Source: Sunxiuqinia dokdonensis (GTDB taxonomy: Bacteria > Bacteroidota > Bacteroidia > Bacteroidales > Prolixibacteraceae). Taken from it: a DNA stretch of 64,000 nucleotides. The stretch covers positions 1 through 64,000 of the forward strand of contig NZ_LGIA01000149.1 in the NCBI RefSeq assembly GCF_001270965.1. Reading direction: 5' to 3'. Of this stretch, positions 34,915 through 43,725 are shown piece after piece; the first letter of the stretch is position 1; each line of letters begins with the position of its first letter. A program made the translations under genes and the position numbers. Below the pieces are notes generated by a model. That model was not told where the DNA came from. It saw only the letters and a program-made list of their open reading frames with translations, and did not search any database.

Positions 34915-36614
34915 TTTCAACAAAAAAACACATCCAGCAACTGGCGAGCATTTTACTGGCCAAAGGCATTGACGACATCATCATTTCGCCGGGATCGCGC
35001 AATGGCCCGCTCACCCACACCTTTGCCGGCAGCGGTTTGTTCAACTGCCGGAGCATTGTCGATGAGCGCAGCGCTGCCTATTTTGCGCTGGGCCTGGCGC
35101 AAGCCAAACAAAAGCCGGTGGCCATCGTTTGCAGCTCAGGCACGGCCACGCTAAATTACGCGCCCGCAGTAGCCGAAGCGTTTTACCTCAACATCCCACT
35201 GATCGTGCTCACCGCCGATCGTCCCGATTATTGGATTGACCAAGCCGAAAGCCAGTGCATCCGCCAGGAAAATATTTACACGAACTTCATCCGGAAAGAA
35301 ATCAGCCTGCCTTTGGGCGAGTCCGAAAACGAACTGTGGTTTGCCGCCCGCGAAATCAACACCTGCCTGAACCTGGCCGTGTCCGAAACGCCGGCACCGG
35401 TGCACATCAACGTTCCGTTGGAGGAACCCCTGCATGAATTGCTGGATGAAAAGCTGTCCGCTGTAAAAGTGATTCAGCAAGCACAACCACAAATGAATCT
35501 GGCTGAATCAGAGTTGACGCAACTGTCTTCGATGTTCAACGAAGCTGAAAAAGTATTGATACTGGCTGGTCAGCAAATCCCTAATCCGGGCCTGGAAAAC
35601 CTGTTGAGCGAACTGGTTGAAAGAACAGGGGCCGTGATTTTAAAAGAACACCTGGCCAACCTTTACGATCCCGGCTTTTGCAGCAGCATCGATACGCTGA
35701 TGGCTGCCCTGCTCGAAGATCAGATGGATGACTTTCAACCGGATTTGCTGATCAGTTTTGGAGGACAATTTGTATCGAAATCGCTGAAACAATTTCTGCG
35801 GAAACACAAACCCGCCAACCACTGGCACCTGAGTTTGTCAGGCCAACATTTCGACACCTACCAGTCGCTGACCAACGTTATTCGACAGGAAGCAGGCGAC
35901 TTTTTCGAGCAACTAACACCCAGACTCGAAACAAAAGAAAAAAACTTCCTCAAACGCTGGAAAGACAAAGAACAACAAGTGAACCAGCAGCGTGATCAAT
36001 TTATTGCGCAGACAGAATTTTCAGACTTGACGGTATTCGATGCCATCCGAAAAGCGATGCCACAAAACTCGGTCGTTCATTTGGGAAACAGCTCCCCCGT
36101 GAGGTATGCACTCATTTGCGATGCGGTAAACAACACGCACTACTTCGGGAACCGGGGCACTGCCGGTATTGATGGCTGCCTGTCAACAGCCGTGGGCTTT
36201 GCGTCCGAATCGGAAAAGCTCAACACCATCATTTTGGGCGACCTGTCGTTTTTTTACGACTCCAACGCCCTGTGGAACAAATACATTGGCAGCAACCTGC
36301 GTATTATTGTCATCAACAACCGGGGCGGCAATATATTTAGCTTGATCAAGGGCCCAAGGGAGTCACCCGCTTTTCACGAACACTTTTTCACCGAAAATAG
36401 ATTCAAAGCCGAAGCGCTGGCCCGGGCTTTTGAGCTGGACTATTTCAAAGCTGAAAATGGACAAGAACTGGAATCAGCCTTAGCCGATTTTTCTTCACCC
36501 AAACAACAGCAAGCGGCAATATTGGAAGTTTTTACCAACGCCGAGGTGAACACGAAGGTGTTTCGGGAGTTGTTTAAACAGGTAAAGTCAAACAAAAAAA
36601 ATAGGATACGATGA
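34911..36614 (+). CDS. menD: SEPHCHC synthase (MenD)
   Basis: A 567-residue thiamine diphosphate enzyme that adds the succinic semialdehyde unit from 2-oxoglutarate to isochorismate. The N-terminal domain shows the family block [12 protein letters not shown] (22-33) and a catalytic glutamate in [14 protein letters not shown] near 50. The cofactor- and magnesium-binding motif is seen in [14 protein letters not shown] near residue 445 together with [11 protein letters not shown] about 25 residues on. Full length for the family. The start overlaps the menF stop (ATGA), and its own stop overlaps menB in the same way. Confidence 0.97.
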   Translation: MISTKKHIQQLASILLAKGIDDIIISPGSRNGPLTHTFAGSGLFNCRSIVDERSAAYFALGLAQAKQKPVAIVCSSGTATLNYAPAVAEAFYLNIPLIVLTADRPDYWIDQAESQCIRQENIYTNFIRKEISLPLGESENELWFAAREINTCLNLAVSETPAPVHINVPLEEPLHELLDEKLSAVKVIQQAQPQMNLAESELTQLSSMFNEAEKVLILAGQQIPNPGLENLLSELVERTGAVILKEHLANLYDPGFCSSIDTLMAALLEDQMDDFQPDLLISFGGQFVSKSLKQFLRKHKPANHWHLSLSGQHFDTYQSLTNVIRQEAGDFFEQLTPRLETKEKNFLKRWKDKEQQVNQQRDQFIAQTEFSDLTVFDAIRKAMPQNSVVHLGNSSPVRYALICDAVNNTHYFGNRGTAGIDGCLSTAVGFASESEKLNTIILGDLSFFYDSNALWNKYIGSNLRIIVINNRGGNIFSLIKGPRESPAFHEHFFTENRFKAEALARAFELDYFKAENGQELESALADFSSPKQQQAAILEVFTNAEVNTKVFRELFKQVKSNKKNRIR

Positions 36615-37435
36615 ACACAACACGAAACTGGGAAACCATTAAAGAATACGAAGATATTTTCTTCGACTATTTCGACGGAATTGGAAAAATTACCATCAAC
36701 CGCGAGCGCTACCGCAATGCGTTTCGCCCAACCACAGTGAACGAAATCAGCGAAGCCCTGCGCATCTGCCGCGAGCATCAGGATATCAATGTGGTGGTGC
36801 TGACCGGAGCCGGTGACAAAGCTTTTTGTGCCGGTGGCGACCAAACCGTGAAAGGTAAAGGCGGCTACATCGACAAAGATGGTATTCCACGCCTCAACAT
36901 TCTGGAAGTTCAGAAACAAATTCGCAGCATGCCCAAACCGGTAATTGCCATGGTCAATGGTTTTGCCATTGGTGGCGGGCACGTGCTGCACGTGGTTTGC
37001 GACATCAGCATTGCCAGCGAAAATGCCATCTTCGGACAAACCGGCCCCAAAGTGGGTAGCTTCGATGCCGGGCTGGGTTCATCCTATTTGGCCAGCATTG
37101 TGGGGCAAAAGAAAGCCCGCGAAATCTGGTTCATGTGCCGACAGTATTCGGCCGCCGAAGCACTGGAAATGGGCTTGGTCAATAAAGTGGTGCCATTCGA
37201 CCAACTGGAAGACGAAACCGTGGCCTGGGCGCAAAAAATGCAGGAACACAGTCCGCTGGCACTTCGCATGCTGAAACTCGGCCTCAACGCCGAACTCGAT
37301 GGACAAATCGGAATTCAGGAATTCGCCGGAAATGCCACACTGCTTTACTATTTAACCGAAGAAGCACAAGAAGGGAAACATGCTTTTCTCGAAAAACGGA
37401 AGCCGGACTTTAAGAAATTTCCAAAATTTCCGTAA
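36611..37435 (+). CDS. menB: 1,4-dihydroxy-2-naphthoyl-CoA synthase
   Basis: A 274-residue crotonase-fold enzyme that closes the second ring of the naphthoquinone. [13 protein letters not shown] near residue 75 contains the oxyanion-hole region, [13 protein letters not shown] near 116 the second, and [15 protein letters not shown] near 139 the MenB-specific serine/aspartate loop. The length and the C-terminal [10 protein letters not shown] ending fit MenB closely and distinguish it from enoyl-CoA hydratases. The start overlaps the menD stop. A 56-base gap with simple ATC-rich repeats separates it from menA, the only real gap in the operon. Confidence 0.97.
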   Translation: MNTTRNWETIKEYEDIFFDYFDGIGKITINRERYRNAFRPTTVNEISEALRICREHQDINVVVLTGAGDKAFCAGGDQTVKGKGGYIDKDGIPRLNILEVQKQIRSMPKPVIAMVNGFAIGGGHVLHVVCDISIASENAIFGQTGPKVGSFDAGLGSSYLASIVGQKKAREIWFMCRQYSAAEALEMGLVNKVVPFDQLEDETVAWAQKMQEHSPLALRMLKLGLNAELDGQIGIQEFAGNATLLYYLTEEAQEGKHAFLEKRKPDFKKFPKFP

Positions 37436-37439
37436 ATCA

Positions 37440-37490
37440 GTTCAACAAACATCAAGCATCTAACGATCGAGAATCAAGTATCGAAAAACG
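37440..37490. repeat. ATC-type microrepeat between menB and menA
   Basis: The gap reads as short near-repeats CATCAAGCATC, TAACGATCGAGAATC and AAGTATCGA, similar in style to the mutA-mutB spacer. Non-coding. Confidence 0.4.
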
Positions 37491-37491
37491 T

Positions 37492-38403
37492 ATGGCGACA
37501 ACAAAAAGTTGGATTAAAGCAGCCCGGCCACGCACCCTGCCACTGGCCTTGTCGGGTATTATTATGGGATGCGGACTGGCCTGGTTTTACGGGGCAATTG
37601 ATGCGCTGGTGAGCGTTTTGGCCATCATCACGGCAACCCTGATTCAGGTGTTTTCCAACTTTGCCAACGACTATGGCGACAGCCAAAAAGGCACCGACAA
37701 TGAATTCCGGCTGGGGCCAACCCGCACCATGCAGAGCGGCGAAATCAGCCATTCAGAAATGAAAAAAGGGATGACCATCGTTGGTGGTTTGAGCTTCATT
37801 TTTGGCATTGGCCTGGTGTACGCCGGAACCTGGCACTTTTCCCATTCCGCCTTTTTTGGTTTTGTTGCGCTCGGTATTTTGTCGCTGCTGGCGGCGTTTT
37901 TTTATACAGCCGGCAAAAAGTCCTATGGCTATGTTGGCCTCGGCGATCTGGCCGTTTTCCTGTTTTTTGGCTTGCTGCCGGTGATTGGCGTTTTCTATTT
38001 GAATGCCAACTATTGGGAAACCGCCGTGATTCTACCAGCCATCAGCGTGGGTTTTTTCAGCACCGGCGTGCTGAACCTCAACAATATGCGCGACATTGAA
38101 AATGACCAACAGTCGGGAAAGATTACCCTGCCGGTACGAATGGGCGCACGTAACAGCCGGATTTATCACACCGCCATGATTCTGTGGGGTTGGGTTGCCA
38201 CCGTGCTTTTCACCTTTCACCAACAGGAATCGGCCTGGCAATGGTTGTTTATGCTGACGCTTCCGCTCTTTCTGATTGACCTGAAAAAAATTCAGCGAAC
38301 AAAAGATGCCCGCTCGCTCGATCCATTCCTGAAACGCTTATCCCTGTCAACCCTGGCCTTTACCTTGTTATTTTGTCTGGGATTAATTCTTGCGATTTCA
38401 TGA
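37492..38403 (+). CDS. menA: 1,4-dihydroxy-2-naphthoate polyprenyltransferase
   Basis: A 303-residue UbiA-family integral membrane prenyltransferase that attaches the isoprenoid tail to DHNA. About eight to nine hydrophobic helices are visible. The first aspartate-rich motif is NDYGDSQKGTDN near residue 62, the second DIENDQQSGKITLPVRMG near residue 202; both bind the magnesium-diphosphate of the prenyl donor. AARPRTLPLALSG at the N-terminus matches MenA of other bacteria. The product demethylmenaquinone would need the MenG/UbiE methyltransferase, which is not in this window. The stop overlaps the menC start (ATGA). Confidence 0.95.
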   Translation: MATTKSWIKAARPRTLPLALSGIIMGCGLAWFYGAIDALVSVLAIITATLIQVFSNFANDYGDSQKGTDNEFRLGPTRTMQSGEISHSEMKKGMTIVGGLSFIFGIGLVYAGTWHFSHSAFFGFVALGILSLLAAFFYTAGKKSYGYVGLGDLAVFLFFGLLPVIGVFYLNANYWETAVILPAISVGFFSTGVLNLNNMRDIENDQQSGKITLPVRMGARNSRIYHTAMILWGWVATVLFTFHQQESAWQWLFMLTLPLFLIDLKKIQRTKDARSLDPFLKRLSLSTLAFTLLFCLGLILAIS

Positions 38404-39464
38404 AAGCCCGCTTTCAGAAATACGAGCTTCACTTTAAGCGGCCAGCCGGAACATCGCGTGGCGTGTACAACACTCGCCCTGTTTGGTTTTTATTTTTGAC
38501 AGAAAATGGGCGGACTGGTATTGGCGAATGTGCACCGCTACCCGGGCTGAGTACAGAAACTCCCGCGCAGGTGGAACAAGCTTTAACCGAAATTTGTGCC
38601 AATCCGGAATCGTTTGTAGATGATTGGTCGAGGCTAAAAGATACTCCCTCCGTTCAGTTTGGACTGGAAACCGCTTGGTTGGATTTTCAAAACGGCGGAA
38701 AGCAGGAACTATTTCCGTCCGCATTTACTGAAGGAAAAAGCGGCATCCCCATAAACGGGCTGATTTGGATGGGCGAGCCTGACTTTATGAAAAGCCAGAT
38801 TGATGAAAAGTTGGAAGCTGGCTACCATTGCCTCAAACTGAAAATCGGCGCCCTCAATTTTGAAAAAGAGTTGGAATTGTTGCAGGCCATTCGTGAAAAA
38901 TATGCTGCCCGTGAAATCACCCTGCGGGTTGATGCCAACGGCGCTTTTCGACCAGACGAGGCCCTGGAAAAATTACAAGAGCTCGCCAAGCTGGACATCC
39001 ACTCCATTGAGCAACCCATCGCTGCCGGCCAATTGGATGAAATGGCCGGACTATGCACCCAAACACCGCTGTCCATCGCGCTGGACGAAGAGCTGATCGG
39101 AATCAACAGCAGGATTGAAAAAGAGCAACTTATTGAGATGATTCAGCCGCAGTTTCTCATTCTGAAACCCAGCTTGCACGGGGGCCTTTCGGGATGCGAC
39201 GAATGGATTGAATTGGCAAACAGTCGAAAAATTGGCTGGTGGATCACTTCGTATCTTGAATCGAATATTGGGCTCAATGCCATTGCACAGTGGGCATTCA
39301 CCAAAAATGTGAGCATGCACCAGGGATTGGGAACCGGCCAGCTTTTCACCAACAATTTCGATTCGCCATTGGAAATCCGTGGAGAACAATTGTGGTTCAG
39401 TCCTGAAAAAAAGTTTGCTTTTCCTGAAGATCTGATCAATCGCAATCCCGAAAATTCAATCTAA
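38400..39464 (+). CDS. menC: o-Succinylbenzoate synthase
   Basis: A 354-residue enolase-superfamily dehydratase that makes o-succinylbenzoate. The KLKIGA strand near residue 148 carries the catalytic lysine, LRVDANGAF near 184 and SIEQPI near 211 two metal ligands, and IALDEEL near 233 the third. The second catalytic lysine lies in LILKPSL near 262. The start at 38400 overlaps the menA stop by four bases; a longer frame starting at 38373 lies inside menA and is rejected. The length is typical for MenC and differs from the longer muconate-cycloisomerase type. Confidence 0.95.
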   Translation: MKARFQKYELHFKRPAGTSRGVYNTRPVWFLFLTENGRTGIGECAPLPGLSTETPAQVEQALTEICANPESFVDDWSRLKDTPSVQFGLETAWLDFQNGGKQELFPSAFTEGKSGIPINGLIWMGEPDFMKSQIDEKLEAGYHCLKLKIGALNFEKELELLQAIREKYAAREITLRVDANGAFRPDEALEKLQELAKLDIHSIEQPIAAGQLDEMAGLCTQTPLSIALDEELIGINSRIEKEQLIEMIQPQFLILKPSLHGGLSGCDEWIELANSRKIGWWITSYLESNIGLNAIAQWAFTKNVSMHQGLGTGQLFTNNFDSPLEIRGEQLWFSPEKKFAFPEDLINRNPENSI

Positions 39465-39467
39465 AAA

Positions 39468-40553
39468 TTGGCACTTCATCCGACACATATCACCTTGGAC
39501 GGCAAGCACATTGAAGTCGAAACTTTGCTTCGGAAAACATCCGGATCATACGATTGGGAAAAATCCTGGCTCGATTTCTTAGCGGAATGGTACAACGTTC
39601 AGGATTTTATTGAAGTGCAAACATCGGGAAGCACCGGAGCGCCAAAAACCATTCGCCTGAACAAGACGTTTGTGGCAGCCAGTGCCCGGCGAACCATTCG
39701 CTTTTTTAACTTGAAAGAAAATGATCGTGTACTGCATTGCCTGCCTTCAAACTACATCGCAGGTAAATTAATGATTGTCCGGGCGTTGATCGGAAAACTG
39801 GATCTGCATGTAGTCGATCCCTCCACCGATTTTTCCTTTCTTACGCAGGAATCATTCAAATTTGCAGCGATGGTTCCCAACCAAGTCGGGAAATTGTTGG
39901 AATTTGTCCGCCAACCGGCAGATTGGAATCCCGACTTTGCCGGGACTCCCTTCGGTCGCTTGGAATTTCTGCTACTGGGCGGCTCTGCCATTCCGCAAAA
40001 CTTAGTCAAAAAATTACAGGCCATTTCAACCGCTTGCTATTCGAGCTACGCGATGACCGAAACCGCGACCCACATTGCTTTGCGCAAACTGAACGGACCC
40101 GGTGCCAGCGAGTTTTACCATTGCCTGGACGACATTGAGGTGGAGCTTTCGAAAGCAGGCTGCCTGCGAATCAAGGTGCCTGGCCTGGAAAAACCGCTTC
40201 AAACCAATGATCTGGCTGAACTTCAAGATAAAAAAACCTTTCAAGTCCTTGGCCGCGCCGACAATGTCATTATTTCCGGAGGAATCAAATTTTCGCCTGA
40301 ACAGTTGGAGAAAAAGCTGGAACCCTACATCAAACAGCCGTTTATGATATCGTGGCTTCCACACGAAATGCTGGGGCAGCAGCTGATTTTGCTTGTTGAA
40401 GGAAATCAATCAGCAGAAACAAATCAACAGCTTCAGCATATTTTTCAGCAGCAACTCGACAAGTTCGAGCGTCCCCGGAAGATCAGGTTCATTTCGAAGC
40501 TTCCGCGCACGCTCAATGGGAAAATCGACCGCAAATCTGTCAATCCAAGCTAG
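39468..40553 (+). CDS. menE: o-Succinylbenzoate-CoA ligase
   Basis: A 361-residue ANL-superfamily adenylate-forming ligase that activates o-succinylbenzoate before MenB. TSGSTGAPKTIRL near residue 50 is the phosphate-binding loop, YAMTETATHIAL near 190 the A5-type motif, and GRADNVIISGGIKF near 260 the hinge and A8 region; the closing GKIDRKSV holds the catalytic lysine. The start codon is TTG at 39468, three bases after the menC stop; no ATG lies nearby. The protein is shorter than the usual 450-490 residues, lacking much of the N-terminal subdomain, which is the rule for Bacteroidota MenE. It is the last gene of the operon. Confidence 0.93.
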   Translation: MALHPTHITLDGKHIEVETLLRKTSGSYDWEKSWLDFLAEWYNVQDFIEVQTSGSTGAPKTIRLNKTFVAASARRTIRFFNLKENDRVLHCLPSNYIAGKLMIVRALIGKLDLHVVDPSTDFSFLTQESFKFAAMVPNQVGKLLEFVRQPADWNPDFAGTPFGRLEFLLLGGSAIPQNLVKKLQAISTACYSSYAMTETATHIALRKLNGPGASEFYHCLDDIEVELSKAGCLRIKVPGLEKPLQTNDLAELQDKKTFQVLGRADNVIISGGIKFSPEQLEKKLEPYIKQPFMISWLPHEMLGQQLILLVEGNQSAETNQQLQHIFQQQLDKFERPRKIRFISKLPRTLNGKIDRKSVNPS

Positions 40554-40563
40554 AATTGGAATA

Positions 40564-40590
40564 CCTTTTGTCAGTAGAAAAGGATTTTAG
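40564..40590 (+). terminator. Weak terminator after menE
   Basis: CCTTTT (40564-40569) and AAAAGG (40578-40583) form a 6-bp stem followed by ATTTTAG. The stem is short and AT-rich, so read-through into the next gene is likely. Confidence 0.35.
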
Positions 40591-40616
40591 CGAACATTAT
40601 AAAAGACGACATCAAA

Positions 40617-41396
40617 ATGAAAATACGTACCCTTTTAATATTGATGATTTTATTATTCGGTTTGGGCAACACTTCTCGAGCTGACAAGATTATACACAAT
40701 GGCGTCACGTACGAACTGTATGGGTACCCGCTACAATTTAATTCAAGATTTACAGGATGGAAGATCAAACCGATTTTTGGTGAAGATGCAAATGATAAAG
40801 TGTTTGCCGCGTTTGATGCAGTGCCATATAACTGTACTTGGATCGTTCAAAATAATCACTTATACCTTCAATCAATTCGTGGCAAAAACGCAGCGGTAGA
40901 CCTACAAGCTATATTTTCAGAAAATTTTGATAATGGGCTGGTACTTGCCGATTGGATAGACACTATACTTTATGCACCTTATGGAAAAATGCTTTGTAGT
41001 TGGGGTGTTTCACTTTTTGAATCCACATTTGAATATGAATTAGCATTTAAAATTTCCAAAGGAGAAGTTCTTTCAGTTGAGAAATGTGACAATACAAAAA
41101 CTAAACCTTTAAAAGATGACAGGCATTTACAAGTACTCATTCAAAATAATATTAATTGGGAGAATCTGCCAAAATCTGATTCCATAAAAAGGAAGGTTTA
41201 TGTTCAGGTTCTGTCTGCTGACAGTCTTGGGAAAATTGATAGCGTTAGGATTGTAAAAGGTGTGAATACATCATATGACAGAGAAGCAATTAGAGTTGTG
41301 AAATCAATTCCAGATTGGCCCGTTATTTATCGACATGGGAAAGTATTCAGTTTGTGGACACATCCGATTAATTTTGGCAAAAGAGATAAAAATTAG
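40617..41396 (+). CDS. Secreted protein with TonB C-terminal-like domain
   Basis: A 259-residue protein with a Sec signal peptide (MKIRTLLILMILLFGLGNTSRA). The middle part is not recognised; it contains two cysteines (near residues 54 and 124) and aromatic-rich strands. The last 70 residues (KVYVQVLSADSLGKIDSVRI, then YDREAIRVVKSIPDW) resemble the TonB_C fold, in which V-x-x-x-G-x-I-x-x-x-x-V-x-x-(4)-D-x-x-A is conserved. In Bacteroidota such domains are common in secreted proteins outside the energy-transducing TonB. No membrane anchor is left after cleavage. AT-rich relative to the men operon. Function unknown. Confidence 0.7.
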   Translation: MKIRTLLILMILLFGLGNTSRADKIIHNGVTYELYGYPLQFNSRFTGWKIKPIFGEDANDKVFAAFDAVPYNCTWIVQNNHLYLQSIRGKNAAVDLQAIFSENFDNGLVLADWIDTILYAPYGKMLCSWGVSLFESTFEYELAFKISKGEVLSVEKCDNTKTKPLKDDRHLQVLIQNNINWENLPKSDSIKRKVYVQVLSADSLGKIDSVRIVKGVNTSYDREAIRVVKSIPDWPVIYRHGKVFSLWTHPINFGKRDKN

Positions 41397-41416
41397 ACAA
41401 GTACGTCCTGCTAACA

Positions 41417-41520
41417 TTTATGTCTGGCTGTGGTTTCAGCGCTAATTTTAGTTTTTTAGCCCGCCCGATTTTTTCGTGTGCGGAGTGGAAACCGCCCTGC
41501 AAACCACAGCCAAACATATA
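41417..41520. repeat. 104-bp element with 20-bp inverted ends
   Basis: TTTATGTCTGGCTGTGGTTT at 41417-41436 is mirrored by AAACCACAGCCAAACATATA at 41501-41520, with two to three mismatches. The 64 bases between are non-coding. It lies between the convergent TonB_C-like and BlaR1-like genes. It looks like a small non-autonomous element or a large hairpin; no transposase and no target duplication are evident. Confidence 0.6.
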
Positions 41521-41529
41521 ATCTTTCCG

Positions 41530-43122
41530 TTAAAAATCCAACTCAATCGCGTAATTCACGGGCACTGCTTTTCCACGCTGTTTCCCGGGCGACCAATCTT
41601 TCATGCCGGCAACAATGGCTGTTCCCGCTTTCGCCGCAACGTCCGTTGTTTTTTTCAATACCTGCACATTCGTTACTTTGCCTGCAGCATTCACTGTAAA
41701 ACCAATTGTCGCTTCCCCTGTCAATTTCTCACCCTCGAAAAACGAAAGTGCCTTCAACTCGGCCTGTTTCCCTTTCACATACTGCCTCAATCCATAATTG
41801 CCATCGGGGTAATGAGGCAATTCTTCCACCACAAAAAATACTTCTTTCTTTTCATCGCTGCTCACCGAAGGTGTGGGAGGTGGTGGTAGAGGTGGCGCAA
41901 GCTCTTCGCTAAGATCAATGCCAAACAAGGCTTTTTCCATCACAAATTTGTAGGTTGCCGTATCATCCTGTTCATCGATATTCACTTCGTTTACTTTGGT
42001 TTGATAGCCCACAAACGAAGCCACCAAGGCAAATTCGACGCCCGCCGGAACTTCCAGCTGAAATTTACCTTCCTGATCAGCAACTGTTCCGGTGGTGGTT
42101 CCTTTAATCACAATTGATGTGCCGGGCAGAGGATCCCCATTTTCGTCAACCACAATGCCCGAAATCGTTTTATTCTGATCTACTTTCATCGCATCAAAGC
42201 CATAAATTTTTATTTCCTTATCTGGCGACTGTTCCTTCACCTGATAGTCTGGTCTGGCAAAAGCAAACAGCAGTAAAGCCACGATTGGCACGGCCCACAT
42301 CAATTTGTACTTCTTAATCTTCGGAGTCTTTCTTTTTGTCATCATTTTTAATCGGTTTGTGTTAAGGGCGAAGTTCAAATTATTTGTCATTCCAATAATC
42401 TGCATGCCCATTAACTGGTTTAAGAGAATCGCCTGGTACCGGCCAACGCTATGTCCTTGCTTAAGCACACCCCGATCGGCCAGGTACTCATGGTTTTGTT
42501 TAATAGATCGTTCAAAGAACCAAATAAATGGGTTGAACCAAAAGATGACTGTTAACAGTTCTATGAAAAGCAGGTCGAACCAGTGTTTCTCGCGAATGTG
42601 CACTTGTTCGTGAGCCAGAATTTCGGGCAGGTCGGCCTGTTTGTGAAATTTCGGATTGATAAAAATTAGGTGGAGAAAAGAAAACGGCAGCCCATACTTG
42701 TCATTCTCAACAAGCCGATGTTCTCCACGCGATTGAACACCGTTGCGGAAAACCAAAACGACAAGTGTAAGTGTTTGAATGAGTAGCCGGATTAAAAACA
42801 GAAGCGCTCCTGTAAAATACGCAATCAATACGATCTGCGCCCAACCAACAGCCTGGTTTGTGGTTGCGATTTCGGGATTAACCTGCCCATTTTTGAATGT
42901 GTCAGCCAAAGCATGAAATAGGTTGCTATCATTGGCCGTTTCAACCAAAACGGTATAGCGAAGCGGAAAAAGCGGGAGGCATACCGCCAAAATCAAGGCT
43001 GCTAAAAGATACCACCGATTGGCCGGGTAAAAGGTCTCATGGCGCAAAAATATCCAATAGACCGCATAGAAAAGAATGATTCCCAGCGACGCATGCATCA
43101 AAAAAGTAAACAGCGTTTCCAT
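41530..43122 (-). CDS. BlaR1-like M56 peptidase fused to a TonB-type C-terminus
   Basis: A 530-residue membrane protein. Four helices occur within residues 1-200 and one near 285. The M56 metalloprotease site HEQVH is at 171-175 with a downstream glutamate in NHEYLAD (211-217). The periplasmic part has a carboxypeptidase-regulatory-like domain (about 318-392, GIVVDENGDPLPGTSIVIKG), a proline-rich linker (APPLPPPPTP) and a TonB_C domain (about 450-530, ending VPVNYAIELDF). There is no penicillin-binding sensor, so the signal is not expected to be a beta-lactam. By analogy with BlaR1 it should cleave the adjacent BlaI-type repressor after sensing envelope events. It begins three bases after the blaI-like gene and is co-transcribed with it. 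Confidence 0.9.
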   Translation of the reverse strand: METLFTFLMHASLGIILFYAVYWIFLRHETFYPANRWYLLAALILAVCLPLFPLRYTVLVETANDSNLFHALADTFKNGQVNPEIATTNQAVGWAQIVLIAYFTGALLFLIRLLIQTLTLVVLVFRNGVQSRGEHRLVENDKYGLPFSFLHLIFINPKFHKQADLPEILAHEQVHIREKHWFDLLFIELLTVIFWFNPFIWFFERSIKQNHEYLADRGVLKQGHSVGRYQAILLNQLMGMQIIGMTNNLNFALNTNRLKMMTKRKTPKIKKYKLMWAVPIVALLLFAFARPDYQVKEQSPDKEIKIYGFDAMKVDQNKTISGIVVDENGDPLPGTSIVIKGTTTGTVADQEGKFQLEVPAGVEFALVASFVGYQTKVNEVNIDEQDDTATYKFVMEKALFGIDLSEELAPPLPPPPTPSVSSDEKKEVFFVVEELPHYPDGNYGLRQYVKGKQAELKALSFFEGEKLTGEATIGFTVNAAGKVTNVQVLKKTTDVAAKAGTAIVAGMKDWSPGKQRGKAVPVNYAIELDF

Positions 43123-43125
43123 CGT

Positions 43126-43512
43126 TTAAAGCTTGTTATCCGTTTTATTGAGCTCACTTTCCGTAATTTTCAGCATCTCTTCGAGTTCGTCGATACTGAG
43201 GTTGTTTTCTTTGGCAAAAAAAGTAGCCATTTTGGGGAACGATCCATTGAAGTAGTTTTTCAACAAAGATGAGAATTGAAACTTGGTGTAGTCCTTTTTG
43301 CTAACCACCGGCGAAAACAGATTCGTATTGCCAATCTTCTTCCGATTGACGAACCCTTTCTTCTCCAATACCGACAGGACGGTGGCAACGGTGGTGTAAG
43401 CCGGCTTGGGCTCGTCAAACTGCTCCACCACATCTTTTACCACGGCTTCATTTAGTTTCCATACAAAATGCATCACTTGCTCTTCGGCTTTTGTCAGTTG
43501 CATCAGATTCAT
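43126..43512 (-). CDS. BlaI/MecI/CopY family repressor
   Basis: A 128-residue winged-helix repressor of the BlaI/MecI group. LTKAEEQVMHFVWKL at residues 6-20 is the family opening, YTTVATVLSVLEKKGFV (about 38-54) the recognition helix and wing start, and the C-terminal half forms the dimerisation helices. In the bla and mec systems the partner M56 protease cleaves this repressor when induced; here the M56 partner follows three bases downstream. The promoter carries three dyads of the mec type, so autorepression is likely. The start at 43512 has an in-frame ATG nine bases on as alternative. Confidence 0.92.
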   Translation of the reverse strand: MNLMQLTKAEEQVMHFVWKLNEAVVKDVVEQFDEPKPAYTTVATVLSVLEKKGFVNRKKIGNTNLFSPVVSKKDYTKFQFSSLLKNYFNGSFPKMATFFAKENNLSIDELEEMLKITESELNKTDNKL

Positions 43513-43534
43513 CAGATTCCTTTTTATATTTTAC

Positions 43535-43603
43535 TACTACAAATATAGTAACACAAAATCAAAAACAAACTATTTTTATAGTAATATTTCTACAAGAATA
43601 GTA
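43535..43603 (-). promoter_or_regulatory. blaI-blaR1 promoter with three mec-like operators
   Basis: Three dyads of the form CTAnnnnnATAGTA: TACTACAAATATAGTA at 43535-43550, CTATTTTTATAGTA at 43570-43583 and CTACAAGAATAGTA at 43590-43603. On the minus strand the first contains TATATTTG (43540-43547), an exact -7 box, with TTTG at 43566-43569 18 bases upstream. Repressor binding would cover the promoter directly. The motif is close to the TACTACA...TGTAGTA operators known for MecI/BlaI. Confidence 0.78.
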
Positions 43604-43725
43604 AATAAAATCACAACAAACTGAATATGTATTAATTAAGTCAAAACACAGTTCGTTTAAGTGAAAGAAGTTCACTGAATAAGCCTACTTCTCTCCACAA
43701 TAACAGCACCATCCAGGTACTGTAA

